Source: Corynebacterium callunae DSM 20147 (GTDB lineage: Bacteria > Actinomycetota > Actinomycetes > Mycobacteriales > Mycobacteriaceae). Taken from it: a stretch of 64,000 nt of DNA. A program made the position numbers and the translations under genes. The stretch covers positions 1,984,001-2,048,000 of the forward strand of contig NC_020506.1 in NCBI RefSeq assembly GCF_000344785.1, in the 5' to 3' direction. A model generated the notes under the pieces. It was given only the letters and a program-made list of their open reading frames with translations, was not told where the DNA came from and ran no database searches. Below are positions 37,224-46,765 of this stretch, piece by piece. Each line of letters opens with the position of its first letter. The stretch's first letter is position 1.

Positions 37224-40200
37224 CTATTTTTCTCCCACGTCCATAGAATCCACGCCCCAGAAGACCTCATCTACCACCTGTCGACTCTTGCGAGTGACCT
37301 TCAGATAGTGCTCCAAATACTCCTGATACTCGTTAGGATCCCAGCCAGAAGCACCTGCAATCTGGGCCAACTGAGGGCCCGGAGTAGGAAGCTGATCGGC
37401 CTTTTTACCCTTCACCAGCACCAAAGCATTTCGTGCTGCCGTGGCAGTGAGCCATGCTTCCCGCAAGATTTGGGCCTGGGTTGGATTAATGATTTCCTTT
37501 TCTTCCACCACATCCAATACTTCCAAGGTGGAAGTATTGTGCAGCTCAGGAATCTCATGGGCATGCAGCATGGTGAGCAACTGGACCGTCCACTCGATGT
37601 CAGAGAGCGCTCCCCTACCGAGTTTGGTGTGAGTGTTGCGATCCGCACCGCGTGGCAGTCTTTCACTGTCCACGCGAGCTTTCATCCTTCTCACATCCCT
37701 AATTTGGGACTGAGATGCACCATTTTCGGGATAACGGAACCTATCAATAGATTCCAGGAAACGGATACCCAATTCTTTATCGCCAGCAACCCAGGCAGCA
37801 CGAAGCAAAGCTTGAATTTCCCAGGTCTCGCCCCATTTTTCGTAATAATTTACATAGGACTCGATGGTTCTAACCACTGCACCTGAGCGACCTTCCGGAC
37901 GCAAGCCTAGATCAACCTCAAGTGGTGGATCGCCTGATGGCTTGGCAAGGCGGGCGCGCATGGAATCGCAGATATCAATTGCCCAGGTAATTGCCTCATG
38001 CTCAGACACTCCCTCGGCAGGTTCACATACAAACATCACATCCGCATCTGAACCATATCCAAGTTCAGCACCGCCAAGGCGGCCCATTCCAATCACAGCA
38101 ATCTTGGCTAGCGGATGATCTGGTTTTTGGGGATCCAAAAGGACGGCGCGAATTTCCGCATCAAGCGCAGAATCCAGCACCGCATCCCACACCAGCGACA
38201 AACTCCAACAAACTTCCTGAACGGTCAACATATTGAGCAGGTCAGCTGAGGCAATGCGAGCCAACTCTTGACGGCGTAGGGAGCGTGCCGCCTGGATGGC
38301 ACGATCAGGAGAATCATGGCGCGAAACTGTTGCCTTGAGTGCCTTAATCACCTGATCAGGTGCAGTTTCCAACAATTTCGGGCCAGTTGCGCCATCACCC
38401 AATTGCTTCACAAAATCCGGGGTGGAAATAATGAGCTCAGAAATATATGGCGAGTTGCCCAAAATTCGCATGAGTCGCTGTCCCACGATGCCCTCATCAC
38501 GCAACATGCGCAAGAACCAACTGCGATCTAAAGCAGCGTCGGAGAGTTTGCGGTAGTTCAACAACCCAGCATCGGGATCGGCTGTTTGAGAGAGCCATTC
38601 CATCAACGTAGGCAGCAACATCGACTGAATTTTTGCCTTACGGCTGGCACCGGCGGCAAGGGCGGTGAGGTGCTCGTAGGCACGAACCGGATGCTTATAG
38701 CCCAAGGCTGCAAGCTGTAGTTTCGCGGCTTCTGGTGAAAGTTTGATGGCGTCCACGCTGAAGTTGACCACAGAGTTAAGGAGTGGCCGATAAAACAGCT
38801 GGCTATGCAGGGATTGAATCTGCAAACGAACCTTGCGCAAGTGATTTTCCATGGCTCGGGCAGAGCTGTGCTCGCCTGATCCAGTAAAGCCGGAGGCGCG
38901 CGCCAACCATCGCATATTCATGCGATCTTCGTTCTTTGGCATCATATGCGTGCGCTTAACACGTTCTAGCTGCAGGCGGTGTTCCAATAATCGCAGAAAC
39001 TCATAGGACTCAATGAGATTATTGCCGTCTTCACGGCCTACATATCCTTGTTTTACCAGGGCTTGAAGTGCCTTAACTGTGGAACGTACCCGCAATGCTT
39101 CATCTGATCGGCCATGAACCATCTGCAAAAGCTGCACGGCAAATTCCACATCCCTCAAACCACCGCGACCAAGTTTAAGCTCACGATCTCGGAGGTCTTC
39201 AGGGACGTTATCAAGCACCCTACGGCGCATTGCTTGGATATCCTCCACGAAGGATTCCCGCTGGCTAGCACCCCAAATAAGAGGTGAAAGTTGTGCTACA
39301 TATTCCTGACCGAGCTTAATATCGCCGGTCATCGGGCGAGCTTTAAGCAGTGCCTGGAATTCCCACGTTTCCGCCCAGCGCTTGTAGTAGGCCATATGCG
39401 ATTCAAGAGATCGCACCAGCGCACCGCTTTTTCCTTCGGGACGCAGGGCTGCATCAACTTCGAAGAAAGAACTGCATCCAATACGGATAAACTCGGCGGC
39501 CATACGGGTTGCGCGGGAGCTAGCTGGTTCTGCAATGAATACGACGTCAACGTCAGAAATATAGTTAAGTTCCTGGGCGCCACATTTACCCATGGCCATC
39601 ACTGCCAAGGTGGCGTCAACTGGTTTTTCACCATAAACGTTGGTTATCGCAACTGATAGACCAGCCGTGAGTGCTGCATCGGCTAGGTCACTGAGCTGCA
39701 TAGTAACGGTGGTAAATGGAAGTTGTTCCTGGCCGGTACGACGCGCGTCGTTGGGATAGGTACCCGCTAAGTCAAGTGCTGCAATGCGCATAAGGAGGGT
39801 GCGATAAGTCCACTTCAGCACCCTTTCAGCTTCTGCACCTGTAATGCCACTCTTATAAAACCCTGGAGTGGAGAGATCCTCGCTAGCTGGGTTTTCCGCC
39901 TCTGGATGATCTTCAACTTGAAGTTCAGCCGGGGTTGCCTCAACGCTCGACAACATGCGGTTGAACATCTCTTCCCTACTGGGGGCATCTTCGAGCAGCA
40001 ACTTCCATTGCTCTGGATTAGCAACCAGGTGATCACCAATAGCTGAAGAACCCCCCAGCAAAGCGATAAGCCGAACTCTTAGCTTCAGATCAGTACGGAT
40101 GGCTTTATCAAGCTCATCTTTAAGCCCCGGGTTCTTTTCTTCCAAGACTTGATAAAGCCTGATCAGGTGGTTAAGTGCCACGTCAGGATCGCCGGCACCG

Positions 40201-40361
40201 GAAAGCGCCCATAACAAATCAATGGATTCCACATTGCGCCATCCCAGCTGTTCAAGATCAGCCAAGGCATGCTCAGATTTCAGCGATAGCGAAGCTACCT
40301 TTGGCAAAGGGTCTCGGACGAAGCCGACAACTTTGCGATCATTAATTAGCGGGCCTGACAT
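37224..40361 (-). CDS. glnE: Bifunctional glutamine synthetase adenylyltransferase/deadenylylase
   Basis: 1045 aa, the exact C. glutamicum length from the ATG of MSGPLIND (GGGGAGAGG upstream). Two nucleotidyltransferase domains: N-terminal with LNYISDVDVVFI for deadenylylation and C-terminal with LGYGSDADVMFV for adenylylation; each is followed by a helical GlnD_UR-type region (KLGRGGLRDVEF and KLGRGALSDIEW). It adds AMP to Tyr405 of GlnA when nitrogen is plentiful. glnA2 ends 29 nt upstream on the same strand, so the two form an operon. Confidence 0.96.
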   Translation of the reverse strand: MSGPLINDRKVVGFVRDPLPKVASLSLKSEHALADLEQLGWRNVESIDLLWALSGAGDPDVALNHLIRLYQVLEEKNPGLKDELDKAIRTDLKLRVRLIALLGGSSAIGDHLVANPEQWKLLLEDAPSREEMFNRMLSSVEATPAELQVEDHPEAENPASEDLSTPGFYKSGITGAEAERVLKWTYRTLLMRIAALDLAGTYPNDARRTGQEQLPFTTVTMQLSDLADAALTAGLSVAITNVYGEKPVDATLAVMAMGKCGAQELNYISDVDVVFIAEPASSRATRMAAEFIRIGCSSFFEVDAALRPEGKSGALVRSLESHMAYYKRWAETWEFQALLKARPMTGDIKLGQEYVAQLSPLIWGASQRESFVEDIQAMRRRVLDNVPEDLRDRELKLGRGGLRDVEFAVQLLQMVHGRSDEALRVRSTVKALQALVKQGYVGREDGNNLIESYEFLRLLEHRLQLERVKRTHMMPKNEDRMNMRWLARASGFTGSGEHSSARAMENHLRKVRLQIQSLHSQLFYRPLLNSVVNFSVDAIKLSPEAAKLQLAALGYKHPVRAYEHLTALAAGASRKAKIQSMLLPTLMEWLSQTADPDAGLLNYRKLSDAALDRSWFLRMLRDEGIVGQRLMRILGNSPYISELIISTPDFVKQLGDGATGPKLLETAPDQVIKALKATVSRHDSPDRAIQAARSLRRQELARIASADLLNMLTVQEVCWSLSLVWDAVLDSALDAEIRAVLLDPQKPDHPLAKIAVIGMGRLGGAELGYGSDADVMFVCEPAEGVSEHEAITWAIDICDSMRARLAKPSGDPPLEVDLGLRPEGRSGAVVRTIESYVNYYEKWGETWEIQALLRAAWVAGDKELGIRFLESIDRFRYPENGASQSQIRDVRRMKARVDSERLPRGADRNTHTKLGRGALSDIEWTVQLLTMLHAHEIPELHNTSTLEVLDVVEEKEIINPTQAQILREAWLTATAARNALVLVKGKKADQLPTPGPQLAQIAGASGWDPNEYQEYLEHYLKVTRKSRQVVDEVFWGVDSMDVGEK

Positions 40362-40390
40362 GTTAAAAGCACCTCTCCCCAAAAACCGGG

Positions 40391-41731
40391 TTAATAGTCA
40401 AGATTGTTACGAAGTTCCCATGGGGTGATCTGTTCTTGATAATCGCGCCATTCCTGCCACTTATTGCGCAGGAAATACTCAAAAACATGTTCTCCAAGAA
40501 TATCGGCGACCAGCTCTGATTTTTCCATCAGTCGCAAAGCGTGATCAAGGCTGGAGGGGAGGTCATTGTATCCCATCGCGCGACGCTCGCGATAGCTCAA
40601 GTTGGAGATATCGTCCTCGGCTGGATCATCAAGTTCATAGCCTTCTTTAATACCTTTAAGACCAGCACCCAGCATGACAGAGAAAGCCAGATATGGATTA
40701 CACGCAGTGTCAGGCAATCGGATCTCAACCCGGCGCGATTCTTCCTTGTTGAGTCGGTAAGTAGGCACACGGACTAGCGCTGAACGGTTGGAGACTCCCC
40801 AGGTTGCAGCAGTTGGAGCTTCATTTCCATAAACAATGCGCTTATAGGAGTTCACCCACTGGTTGGTTACAGCAGTAAATTCAGGGGCATGGCGCAAGAT
40901 ACCGGCGATAAATTGCTTTGCAGTCTTTGACAACATGTAGGGATCATCTGGATCGTGGAAGGCATTGGTATCGCCTTCAAACAATGACATGTGGGTGTGC
41001 ATTGCGGAACCTGCATGCTCCTGGAAAGGCTTAGGCATAAATGACGCGCCCACACCCTGGTCTCTTGCGACCTGCTTCATGATGTAGCGGAAGGTCATGA
41101 TGTTATCTGCCATGGTCAAAGCATCAGCATGGCGTAAGTCAATTTCTTGCTGGCCAGGCGCAGTTTCATGGTGGGAGAACTCAACTGGGATTCCGAGTTC
41201 TTCCAGTGCAACCATGGCGTTGCGGCGGAAATTCGGGGCCTCATTGAACGTTGCCTGGTCAAAGTACCCACCATTGTCAGTAGGAACTGGTGGCTGGCCG
41301 TTAGTTCTAAGGCTTTGCACCAGATAGAACTCAATTTCGGGTGAAATCATGCAGGTTAGGCCTTCATCGGCAGCTAATTGGACCTGTCGACGCAAAACCT
41401 GGCGGGGGTCCGAGAAGGAAGGTTTTCCATCTGGCATTGTCACATCGCAGAAAAGACGTGCTGCCTGCAGTTTGGAAACCCCAGCTTCTAATGGCAGCAC
41501 CTGGAAGGTTGATGGATCGGGGCGCGCAATAGTGTCAGCCTCAGAAACGCGGGCATAGCCTTCAATGGCTGAACCATCAAAACCAATTCCCTCTTCTAGC
41601 GCAGATTCCAACTCTGCTGGAGCCACGACAACTGACTTCAAATGCCCAAGAATGTCGGTAAACCACAAGCGCACAAACTTGATATCGCGTTCTTCAATGG
41701 CGCTAAGGACAAATTGCTGTTGGCTGTTCAT
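40391..41731 (-). CDS. glnA2: Glutamine synthetase II-like GSI-alpha enzyme
   Basis: 446 aa, the same length as mycobacterial GlnA2. GS motifs: GFDGSAIEGY, HHETAPGQQEIDLRH and FMPKPFQEHAGSAMH. It lacks the NLYxLPP adenylylation site, so GlnE cannot regulate it the way it does GlnA. The long open frame starts earlier, but the ATG of MNSQQQF fits the family; the ribosome site is weak. In C. glutamicum this paralogue is dispensable for nitrogen assimilation. Upstream of glnE. Confidence 0.94.
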   Translation of the reverse strand: MNSQQQFVLSAIEERDIKFVRLWFTDILGHLKSVVVAPAELESALEEGIGFDGSAIEGYARVSEADTIARPDPSTFQVLPLEAGVSKLQAARLFCDVTMPDGKPSFSDPRQVLRRQVQLAADEGLTCMISPEIEFYLVQSLRTNGQPPVPTDNGGYFDQATFNEAPNFRRNAMVALEELGIPVEFSHHETAPGQQEIDLRHADALTMADNIMTFRYIMKQVARDQGVGASFMPKPFQEHAGSAMHTHMSLFEGDTNAFHDPDDPYMLSKTAKQFIAGILRHAPEFTAVTNQWVNSYKRIVYGNEAPTAATWGVSNRSALVRVPTYRLNKEESRRVEIRLPDTACNPYLAFSVMLGAGLKGIKEGYELDDPAEDDISNLSYRERRAMGYNDLPSSLDHALRLMEKSELVADILGEHVFEYFLRNKWQEWRDYQEQITPWELRNNLDY

Positions 41732-41929
41732 GTTCACTAATTTACGCAGCGACTGGACACCAATTGTGAAAACTACCCCTTCTTGCCACCTATGGGGGTA
41801 GGTTTTCAGGCTAACAGTGCATGTTATAAAGTTTTCCCTCCGCATGGGGGTAGGCGGAGTCCGATGTGGCTAGTTAATTAGGAAGTGCAAGAAAATTAGA
41901 ACACATCTACGAACTAACGGAGTTTGATT

Positions 41930-42964
41930 GTGACCACTTCATATGAACTACCCACCAACCCTGGATTTTCCTCCTCTGAGATACGTTATCGTGCTGACCT
42001 GGTGGAAGAGATCATCAAGAAACTATCCTTGAGCGCACAAATGGGCTGGACGCCACAAGATCTACGGCATGAGCTCAAGGTCCATGTTGATCCGCTGCTT
42101 AATACTGTGATCAATGAGCAGGTTGGTGCAATTCCACCAGAGCTCTTTGATTATTGGTGGAATCAAACCACTCCGGATCCATTGCCGATGCCTTCTGTTA
42201 CCACTTTGCAGGCTATTATCAACGGCCTCAACCAGCTTGAACCGCTACCTGATTGGCCTTTGCTCCCTTCCCCTTTTAGAAGTGAACTCGATTGCCCTGC
42301 TTTTGCAGATACTGCTCACTATGGAATTCGCCTCGAGATTTCGCGGCTACTCAAGAACGCAGAATCCACCAATCTGGAAGCAGAAGCCCAACATCTTCTC
42401 ATGGAAGCAGAAAAGCATTATCAGCGACTTCGCTGCGAAACTCTCCTTCGCCGTTCTTATAATTCAACGTCGCTGCAAGAAGAGAAGGTGATAGCAAAGC
42501 GGATCTACTTACCTGCGCCCTGGGTTCGGAAACAGTTCCAACTCCTATTTGCTACCGCAGCAGCATATGACTGCGGGGCGTGGATTTTCACCAAGTCAGG
42601 GATTGCCACCGTAATTGGAGTTGAAGACGATGTAATTCATGTTGCCGAGCTCTTTGAAAGCCTTAATCGGCAAAGAGAACGCTTTATGAAGTTAATGTCG
42701 ATCCAGCCAGTTGCCCACTCGACCGAATCCACTAGTTCCTTGCGCCGCACTTTTATGTCGAACTACACCGCGCAAATGTCTGAGATTCTTTTTGACGCTT
42801 TTAAATCCGTCTTAAGTGAGCTTGAAAAAGAAGCACCGAATGCTTCTCAATCACTCCATGCCGCCTGTGTGGATCGCCGGAATAATTTCCGTCTATCAAT
42901 GCCGGACTTTTACTCTTCACGAAACAGCTGGGAGGAGCTAATGCGATATGCGATCGATAGGTAA
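41930..42964 (+). CDS. DUF2786-domain protein
   Basis: 344-aa soluble protein. The central segment RLEISRLLKNAESTNLEAEAQHLLMEAE (about residues 143-170) is the short DUF2786 helix pair; the C-terminal half resembles the DUF7168 part seen behind it. N-terminal 120 residues are unassigned. GTG start, with GGAG 7 nt before. M. tuberculosis has no obvious gene at the matching place, whereas C. glutamicum has a homologue after glnA2. Function unknown. Confidence 0.75.
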   Translation: MTTSYELPTNPGFSSSEIRYRADLVEEIIKKLSLSAQMGWTPQDLRHELKVHVDPLLNTVINEQVGAIPPELFDYWWNQTTPDPLPMPSVTTLQAIINGLNQLEPLPDWPLLPSPFRSELDCPAFADTAHYGIRLEISRLLKNAESTNLEAEAQHLLMEAEKHYQRLRCETLLRRSYNSTSLQEEKVIAKRIYLPAPWVRKQFQLLFATAAAYDCGAWIFTKSGIATVIGVEDDVIHVAELFESLNRQRERFMKLMSIQPVAHSTESTSSLRRTFMSNYTAQMSEILFDAFKSVLSELEKEAPNASQSLHAACVDRRNNFRLSMPDFYSSRNSWEELMRYAIDR

Positions 42965-43178
42965 TCAGATTCTTGATCTCCCATAATTGATTTGATGCGA
43001 CCTATTCAGAAATGATTATGAAAAGTGCAATCAACCGGGGGTTAACATGCTGTGCGGGAGTTTTCCCGCGTAGCATGTGAAGTACATAGAAGGTCCTTCA
43101 CCGGCCACCTTTCTTGGTATCCGATCAACTTTGATCAATGACATATCACTGAGCAGCATGAGAAACGGGTAGGTAATA

Positions 43179-44987
43179 ATGAACCAGCATTTGGAAGTGG
43201 AAGCAAAGTTTTCAGTTAGTGAATCCACACAGATTCCAAATCTTGGCGAGATCACAGGGGTTGACCGAGTAGATCGCACCGAGATTCATAACCTAAGTGC
43301 AGTTTATTTTGACACCGAAGATCTTCGACTTACCCGTTCTAAAATCACGTTGCGCCGTCGCACCGGTGGAAATGATGCTGGCTGGCACATTAAATTCCCA
43401 GGCGAAGTTGGTCGTCGTGAAGTTCAAGCAAGTCTCGACGCTGAAGGCGCTAGCGAAAGCAGCGCACCTAAAGAGTTACTAGGTCATATCCGTGCCTTGG
43501 TTCAGGGACGCCCCTTGCTTCCCATCGCACAGGTAGATAATGAGCGCCATATGTCTTACCTGGTTAACGCAGAAGGTGAACTACTTGCCGAGTTCTGTGA
43601 CGACCATGTTTCCACAGTGTCTTATCTTCCAGGTGGCGTGCGCAAGCAATGGCGCGAATGGGAATTAGAACTCAGTGACGCCGCCCTGCAAGATGAAACT
43701 GGCATGGCATTGCTTGAAAATGCTTCCCAGACCTTGCAAGCGGCTGGTGCTTTCCCATCCTCTAGCCCTTCCAAGCTATCTTCTGCGTTAGATAATTCCA
43801 TCAATTACGCGCCTACTCCTCCACAAATGGCAGAGCTAGAGGAGGGCGATCCGGCACGCGGTGTACTGGCTGCTATTGCGGCCAATGCCACCAAGATTGC
43901 GGAATACGATCCCAAGGTGCGTGCCGATGAGTATGATTCCGTACACCAAATGCGCGTAGCCACCCGGGAGTTGCGCAGCCACCTGCAAACCTTTGAAGGC
44001 ATTCTCGGCGGCGAGGAATACCTCAAGATCGAAAAAGAATTAAAGGTTCTGGCCACTATCCTGGGTCGTGCGCGCGATGCAGAAGTTATTGAAGAACGCC
44101 TTGCTTCTTTGGTGGAAACTGAGATCGGTGACGCGATTGAAGAAAGCACCAAACAGGAATTGCTGGAAGATCTACGCGCCGAGTACCAGCGCGAGCATGC
44201 TCGTGTAGTACGTGCTCTCGATGATGATCGCTACACCAATCTTTTACAGTCTTTGGAAGATCTCCTAGTTAATCCCCCATTGGTCACTGAAGGAGAGGAA
44301 GAAGCTGAAAAGGCAGTAGAAATTGAACCTGCCACTGAGCAGTCTGAGCCTGCAACAGCAGAAGCTGCCTTCGTCGAAGAGACAGCCGACAACGCAGAAA
44401 CTGAAGAAACCCCAGCTGATGATTCCGTAGAAGCAGCTCCTGAAGCTGAGGTTACTGAAGAGCCCGTCAATGCTGCACCTCAGGAAAATAAGGAAAAGAA
44501 GCCTGCCAAGGTTGATGCCGCGCTAGTGCTGCTCACCCACCTCGATAAGGCTCACGCCAAGCTCGTCAAACTGGATAAGAAGGCTCGTAAAGAGTGGGCA
44601 AACTCCGAGCTTTCTGCCCTAGAGCGCGAAGAAAACTACCATAACGTGCGTAAAGCTGCGAAGAAGTTACGCTATAGCGCCGAGGCAGTTTCCAAGGCTA
44701 CTGATGTCAATACCAAGAAGCTCTACAAAGCTTGCAGCACGTTGCAGTCTGTACTGGGTGATTTCCAAGATGCGATTACCTCTCGCGAGGAGCTCTTGCG
44801 TCGCGCTAAGGCAGCCAGCCGTCAACAGCGCGACACCTTTGCCTATGGTGTGCTCTACCAGCATGAACACACACTTTCCCGCTCCTACTTGGAGGGCTAC
44901 CCAGAAGCCTTCAAAGAAGTAGAAAAGGCTTATGAAAAGCTCGAGGAAGAAACCGCTAAGCGAGTTAAAAAGTCTCAGCGCAAATAA
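43179..44987 (+). CDS. CYTH-CHAD domain protein (triphosphate/polyphosphate-related)
   Basis: 602 aa. The N-terminal CYTH domain (residues 5-200) has the ExExK motif EVEAKF, binding triphosphates with metals; the C-terminal CHAD domain (about 230-600) has its conserved histidines in VHQMRVATRELRSHL and NVRKAAKKLRY and binds polyphosphate. A 75-residue acidic Ala/Glu/Pro insert (about 365-445) splits the CHAD domain. Possibly an inorganic triphosphatase at polyphosphate granules; activity is inferred from the family. ATG preceded by GGTAGG. Confidence 0.88.
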   Translation: MNQHLEVEAKFSVSESTQIPNLGEITGVDRVDRTEIHNLSAVYFDTEDLRLTRSKITLRRRTGGNDAGWHIKFPGEVGRREVQASLDAEGASESSAPKELLGHIRALVQGRPLLPIAQVDNERHMSYLVNAEGELLAEFCDDHVSTVSYLPGGVRKQWREWELELSDAALQDETGMALLENASQTLQAAGAFPSSSPSKLSSALDNSINYAPTPPQMAELEEGDPARGVLAAIAANATKIAEYDPKVRADEYDSVHQMRVATRELRSHLQTFEGILGGEEYLKIEKELKVLATILGRARDAEVIEERLASLVETEIGDAIEESTKQELLEDLRAEYQREHARVVRALDDDRYTNLLQSLEDLLVNPPLVTEGEEEAEKAVEIEPATEQSEPATAEAAFVEETADNAETEETPADDSVEAAPEAEVTEEPVNAAPQENKEKKPAKVDAALVLLTHLDKAHAKLVKLDKKARKEWANSELSALEREENYHNVRKAAKKLRYSAEAVSKATDVNTKKLYKACSTLQSVLGDFQDAITSREELLRRAKAASRQQRDTFAYGVLYQHEHTLSRSYLEGYPEAFKEVEKAYEKLEEETAKRVKKSQRK

Positions 44988-45013
44988 TCACTTGCTGCGC
45001 TAGCACCTACACA

Positions 45014-45060
45014 AAGGTGGGCTGATCCAACATAGTTGTTGGATCAGCCCACCTTCGTTT
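45014..45060 (+). terminator. Terminator of the CYTH-CHAD gene
   Basis: AAGGTGGGCTGATCCAACA, TAGT, TGTTGGATCAGCCCACCTT: a perfect 19-bp stem, then CGTTTT. Confidence 0.88.
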
Positions 45061-45079
45061 TACCCCTCACACAACGGGA

Positions 45080-45262
45080 TTAATCGTCTGCTTCATCCCA
45101 ATCGTCCCCAGCTTCGGTGCGAGCTGCTGCAATTTCGATGGCTTTGCGTGCTTCAGCTTCGGAATCATAAGGACCCATGCGGTTTTCAAAACCAGCGCTT
45201 TTACCTTGGGAGACCTCTTTGGTGGAAAGATCATAAAACCACTTCTCGTCTGCATCACTCAT
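45080..45262 (-). CDS. Small conserved acidic protein (SPOR-like)
   Basis: 60 aa: MSDADEKWFYDLSTKEVSQGK...GPYDSEAEARKAIEIA, ending in an acidic tail. The pattern 'W(F)Y(D) ... GPYxSxAEA' recalls tiny actinobacterial proteins annotated with SPOR-like folds, where aromatic and GPF/GPY motifs are typical. No signal peptide. ATG with GGAG 9 nt upstream; a longer frame adds only 7 residues. Function unknown. Confidence 0.7.
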   Translation of the reverse strand: MSDADEKWFYDLSTKEVSQGKSAGFENRMGPYDSEAEARKAIEIAAARTEAGDDWDEADD

Positions 45263-45423
45263 ACAGTCCAGCTCCAATCCCATGAATACGATTTTCCAAT
45301 AGTCGCCCCCACTATAGTGCCGTCCTTTGTTGTAGCGCAGACACTGAAAAATCCGCGTCAGCCATACTCAGGCTAGAGTGGATCTGTTCTATTGTTTTCT
45401 ATTTGGGGGAGGCTTTTAGCCCA

Positions 45424-46728
45424 ATGGCCATTTGGCAGCCAGAATTACTCAATCCGCAGGGTCAACCCATTGAGTTAGCCCCGAATTCCATGTTGGAAAC
45501 TTGCGTAGCACACCACCGGCATCACTTTAATAAGGAGCCTAAAGGTGCTGCTACAGCTCCCTCCACATGGTCGATGATCGGAGAACATACCGATTATGCA
45601 GGCGGCGTGGTCCTCAGCACCATGAGTAATTGGGCAACTGCGGTTGCCGTGGGTCCAAATTCTGAGAAAACAATCAATGTGGTCCTCATCGGGGCGCAGG
45701 GAAACGTCGAAAAGCACTCAATTAGCACCGCCGAGGTCAACGCGCGCGCCCAGGCCCAGTTGCTCACACATGATAATTTGGGTCGCGCGGTCACTCCCCC
45801 GCTGCCAGAGGGCGGTATTGCCGCCCGGCTGGGTGGCATTGCCTGGACCATGATCCATAAGCAAATGCTTTCCCGTGACACTAAAGGTCTTAATATCACT
45901 GCCCTAAGCAGCATTCCCAATGGCGTGGGTCTTGGCGAATTTGCAGCTTTGGACATTGCCTTAGCCCTGGCGCTTTTCCAGGAAGAAATTGATGAAGCTC
46001 CAGTTCGCGCCCGGATCGCTGATATTTGCTCTCATGCGGCGTTTATGTTTAGTGAGTCGACAGCTTTGCGTGCGCGCCACACCACAGCTTTGCGCGGGGA
46101 AAGCGGCAAGATGTCAGTTATTGATTATTCCGATGGCTCAGTAACTCAAGCACCCCATCCGGTTAGTCGGACTGCTGGTTTACAGGCCTACTTGGTTGCG
46201 GCGCCCCATGATCATAAATTGGACGTAGCGCTGCACACTCATCGTCGCCACGCTTTTATTGATGAGGCAAGCAGGGCTTTTAGTACGGAATCTTTGCGCC
46301 GGCTACCCGATGCCGCCACCCGCGTGGTGGATTGGCTGCAGGCAGTTTTGGAGGTCACGGGCCGTCAAGATCTGCCAACCGTCGAACAAGCTGGGCATTG
46401 GTTGCGGTTCTGGGAGGCAGAAACCCAGCGCGCACAACAGACCTCCAGCGCACTGCGCTCGCGTCGACTCCCCCAGCTTGCAGCTTTGCTGGCCACCTCG
46501 CAACGCGAATTAGACGAGGTCTACGGCATTTCCACGCCAGACAGCGCACTTGCGCAACTGTGCATGGAACGCGGCGCATTCTCGGCGCGCTGCTCCAGCG
46601 CCGGGGTGTCAAAGGGCATCATTGCGCTTATCGACGAAAAACGTGGTGGGAATTTCGCAGCTGACCTAGCTGCGGACGGACTAACTGTCATCCCGTTGGG
46701 CCACGGCGAAACCGCAGCCCAAGCCTAG
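45424..46728 (+). CDS. Divergent galactokinase-family (GHMP) protein
   Basis: 434 aa. The galactokinase substrate box is recognisable as SMIGEHTDYAGG (residues 50-61). The ATP-binding GLSSSA motif is replaced by PNGVGLGEFAALDIA, and the usual GAGFGG motif 3 reads SARCSSAGVSKGII. So the fold is GHMP, but the nucleotide loop is altered and kinase activity is doubtful. No galT or galE nearby. I use the ATG with GGGGAGG upstream (spacing is long); a TTG 21 nt earlier overlaps that site. C. glutamicum has a homologue here annotated galK. Confidence 0.78.
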   Translation: MAIWQPELLNPQGQPIELAPNSMLETCVAHHRHHFNKEPKGAATAPSTWSMIGEHTDYAGGVVLSTMSNWATAVAVGPNSEKTINVVLIGAQGNVEKHSISTAEVNARAQAQLLTHDNLGRAVTPPLPEGGIAARLGGIAWTMIHKQMLSRDTKGLNITALSSIPNGVGLGEFAALDIALALALFQEEIDEAPVRARIADICSHAAFMFSESTALRARHTTALRGESGKMSVIDYSDGSVTQAPHPVSRTAGLQAYLVAAPHDHKLDVALHTHRRHAFIDEASRAFSTESLRRLPDAATRVVDWLQAVLEVTGRQDLPTVEQAGHWLRFWEAETQRAQQTSSALRSRRLPQLAALLATSQRELDEVYGISTPDSALAQLCMERGAFSARCSSAGVSKGIIALIDEKRGGNFAADLAADGLTVIPLGHGETAAQA

Positions 46729-46765
46729 TTCCTAATTAGTCAGCTTTAGTGAGCTTTAGTCAGCC

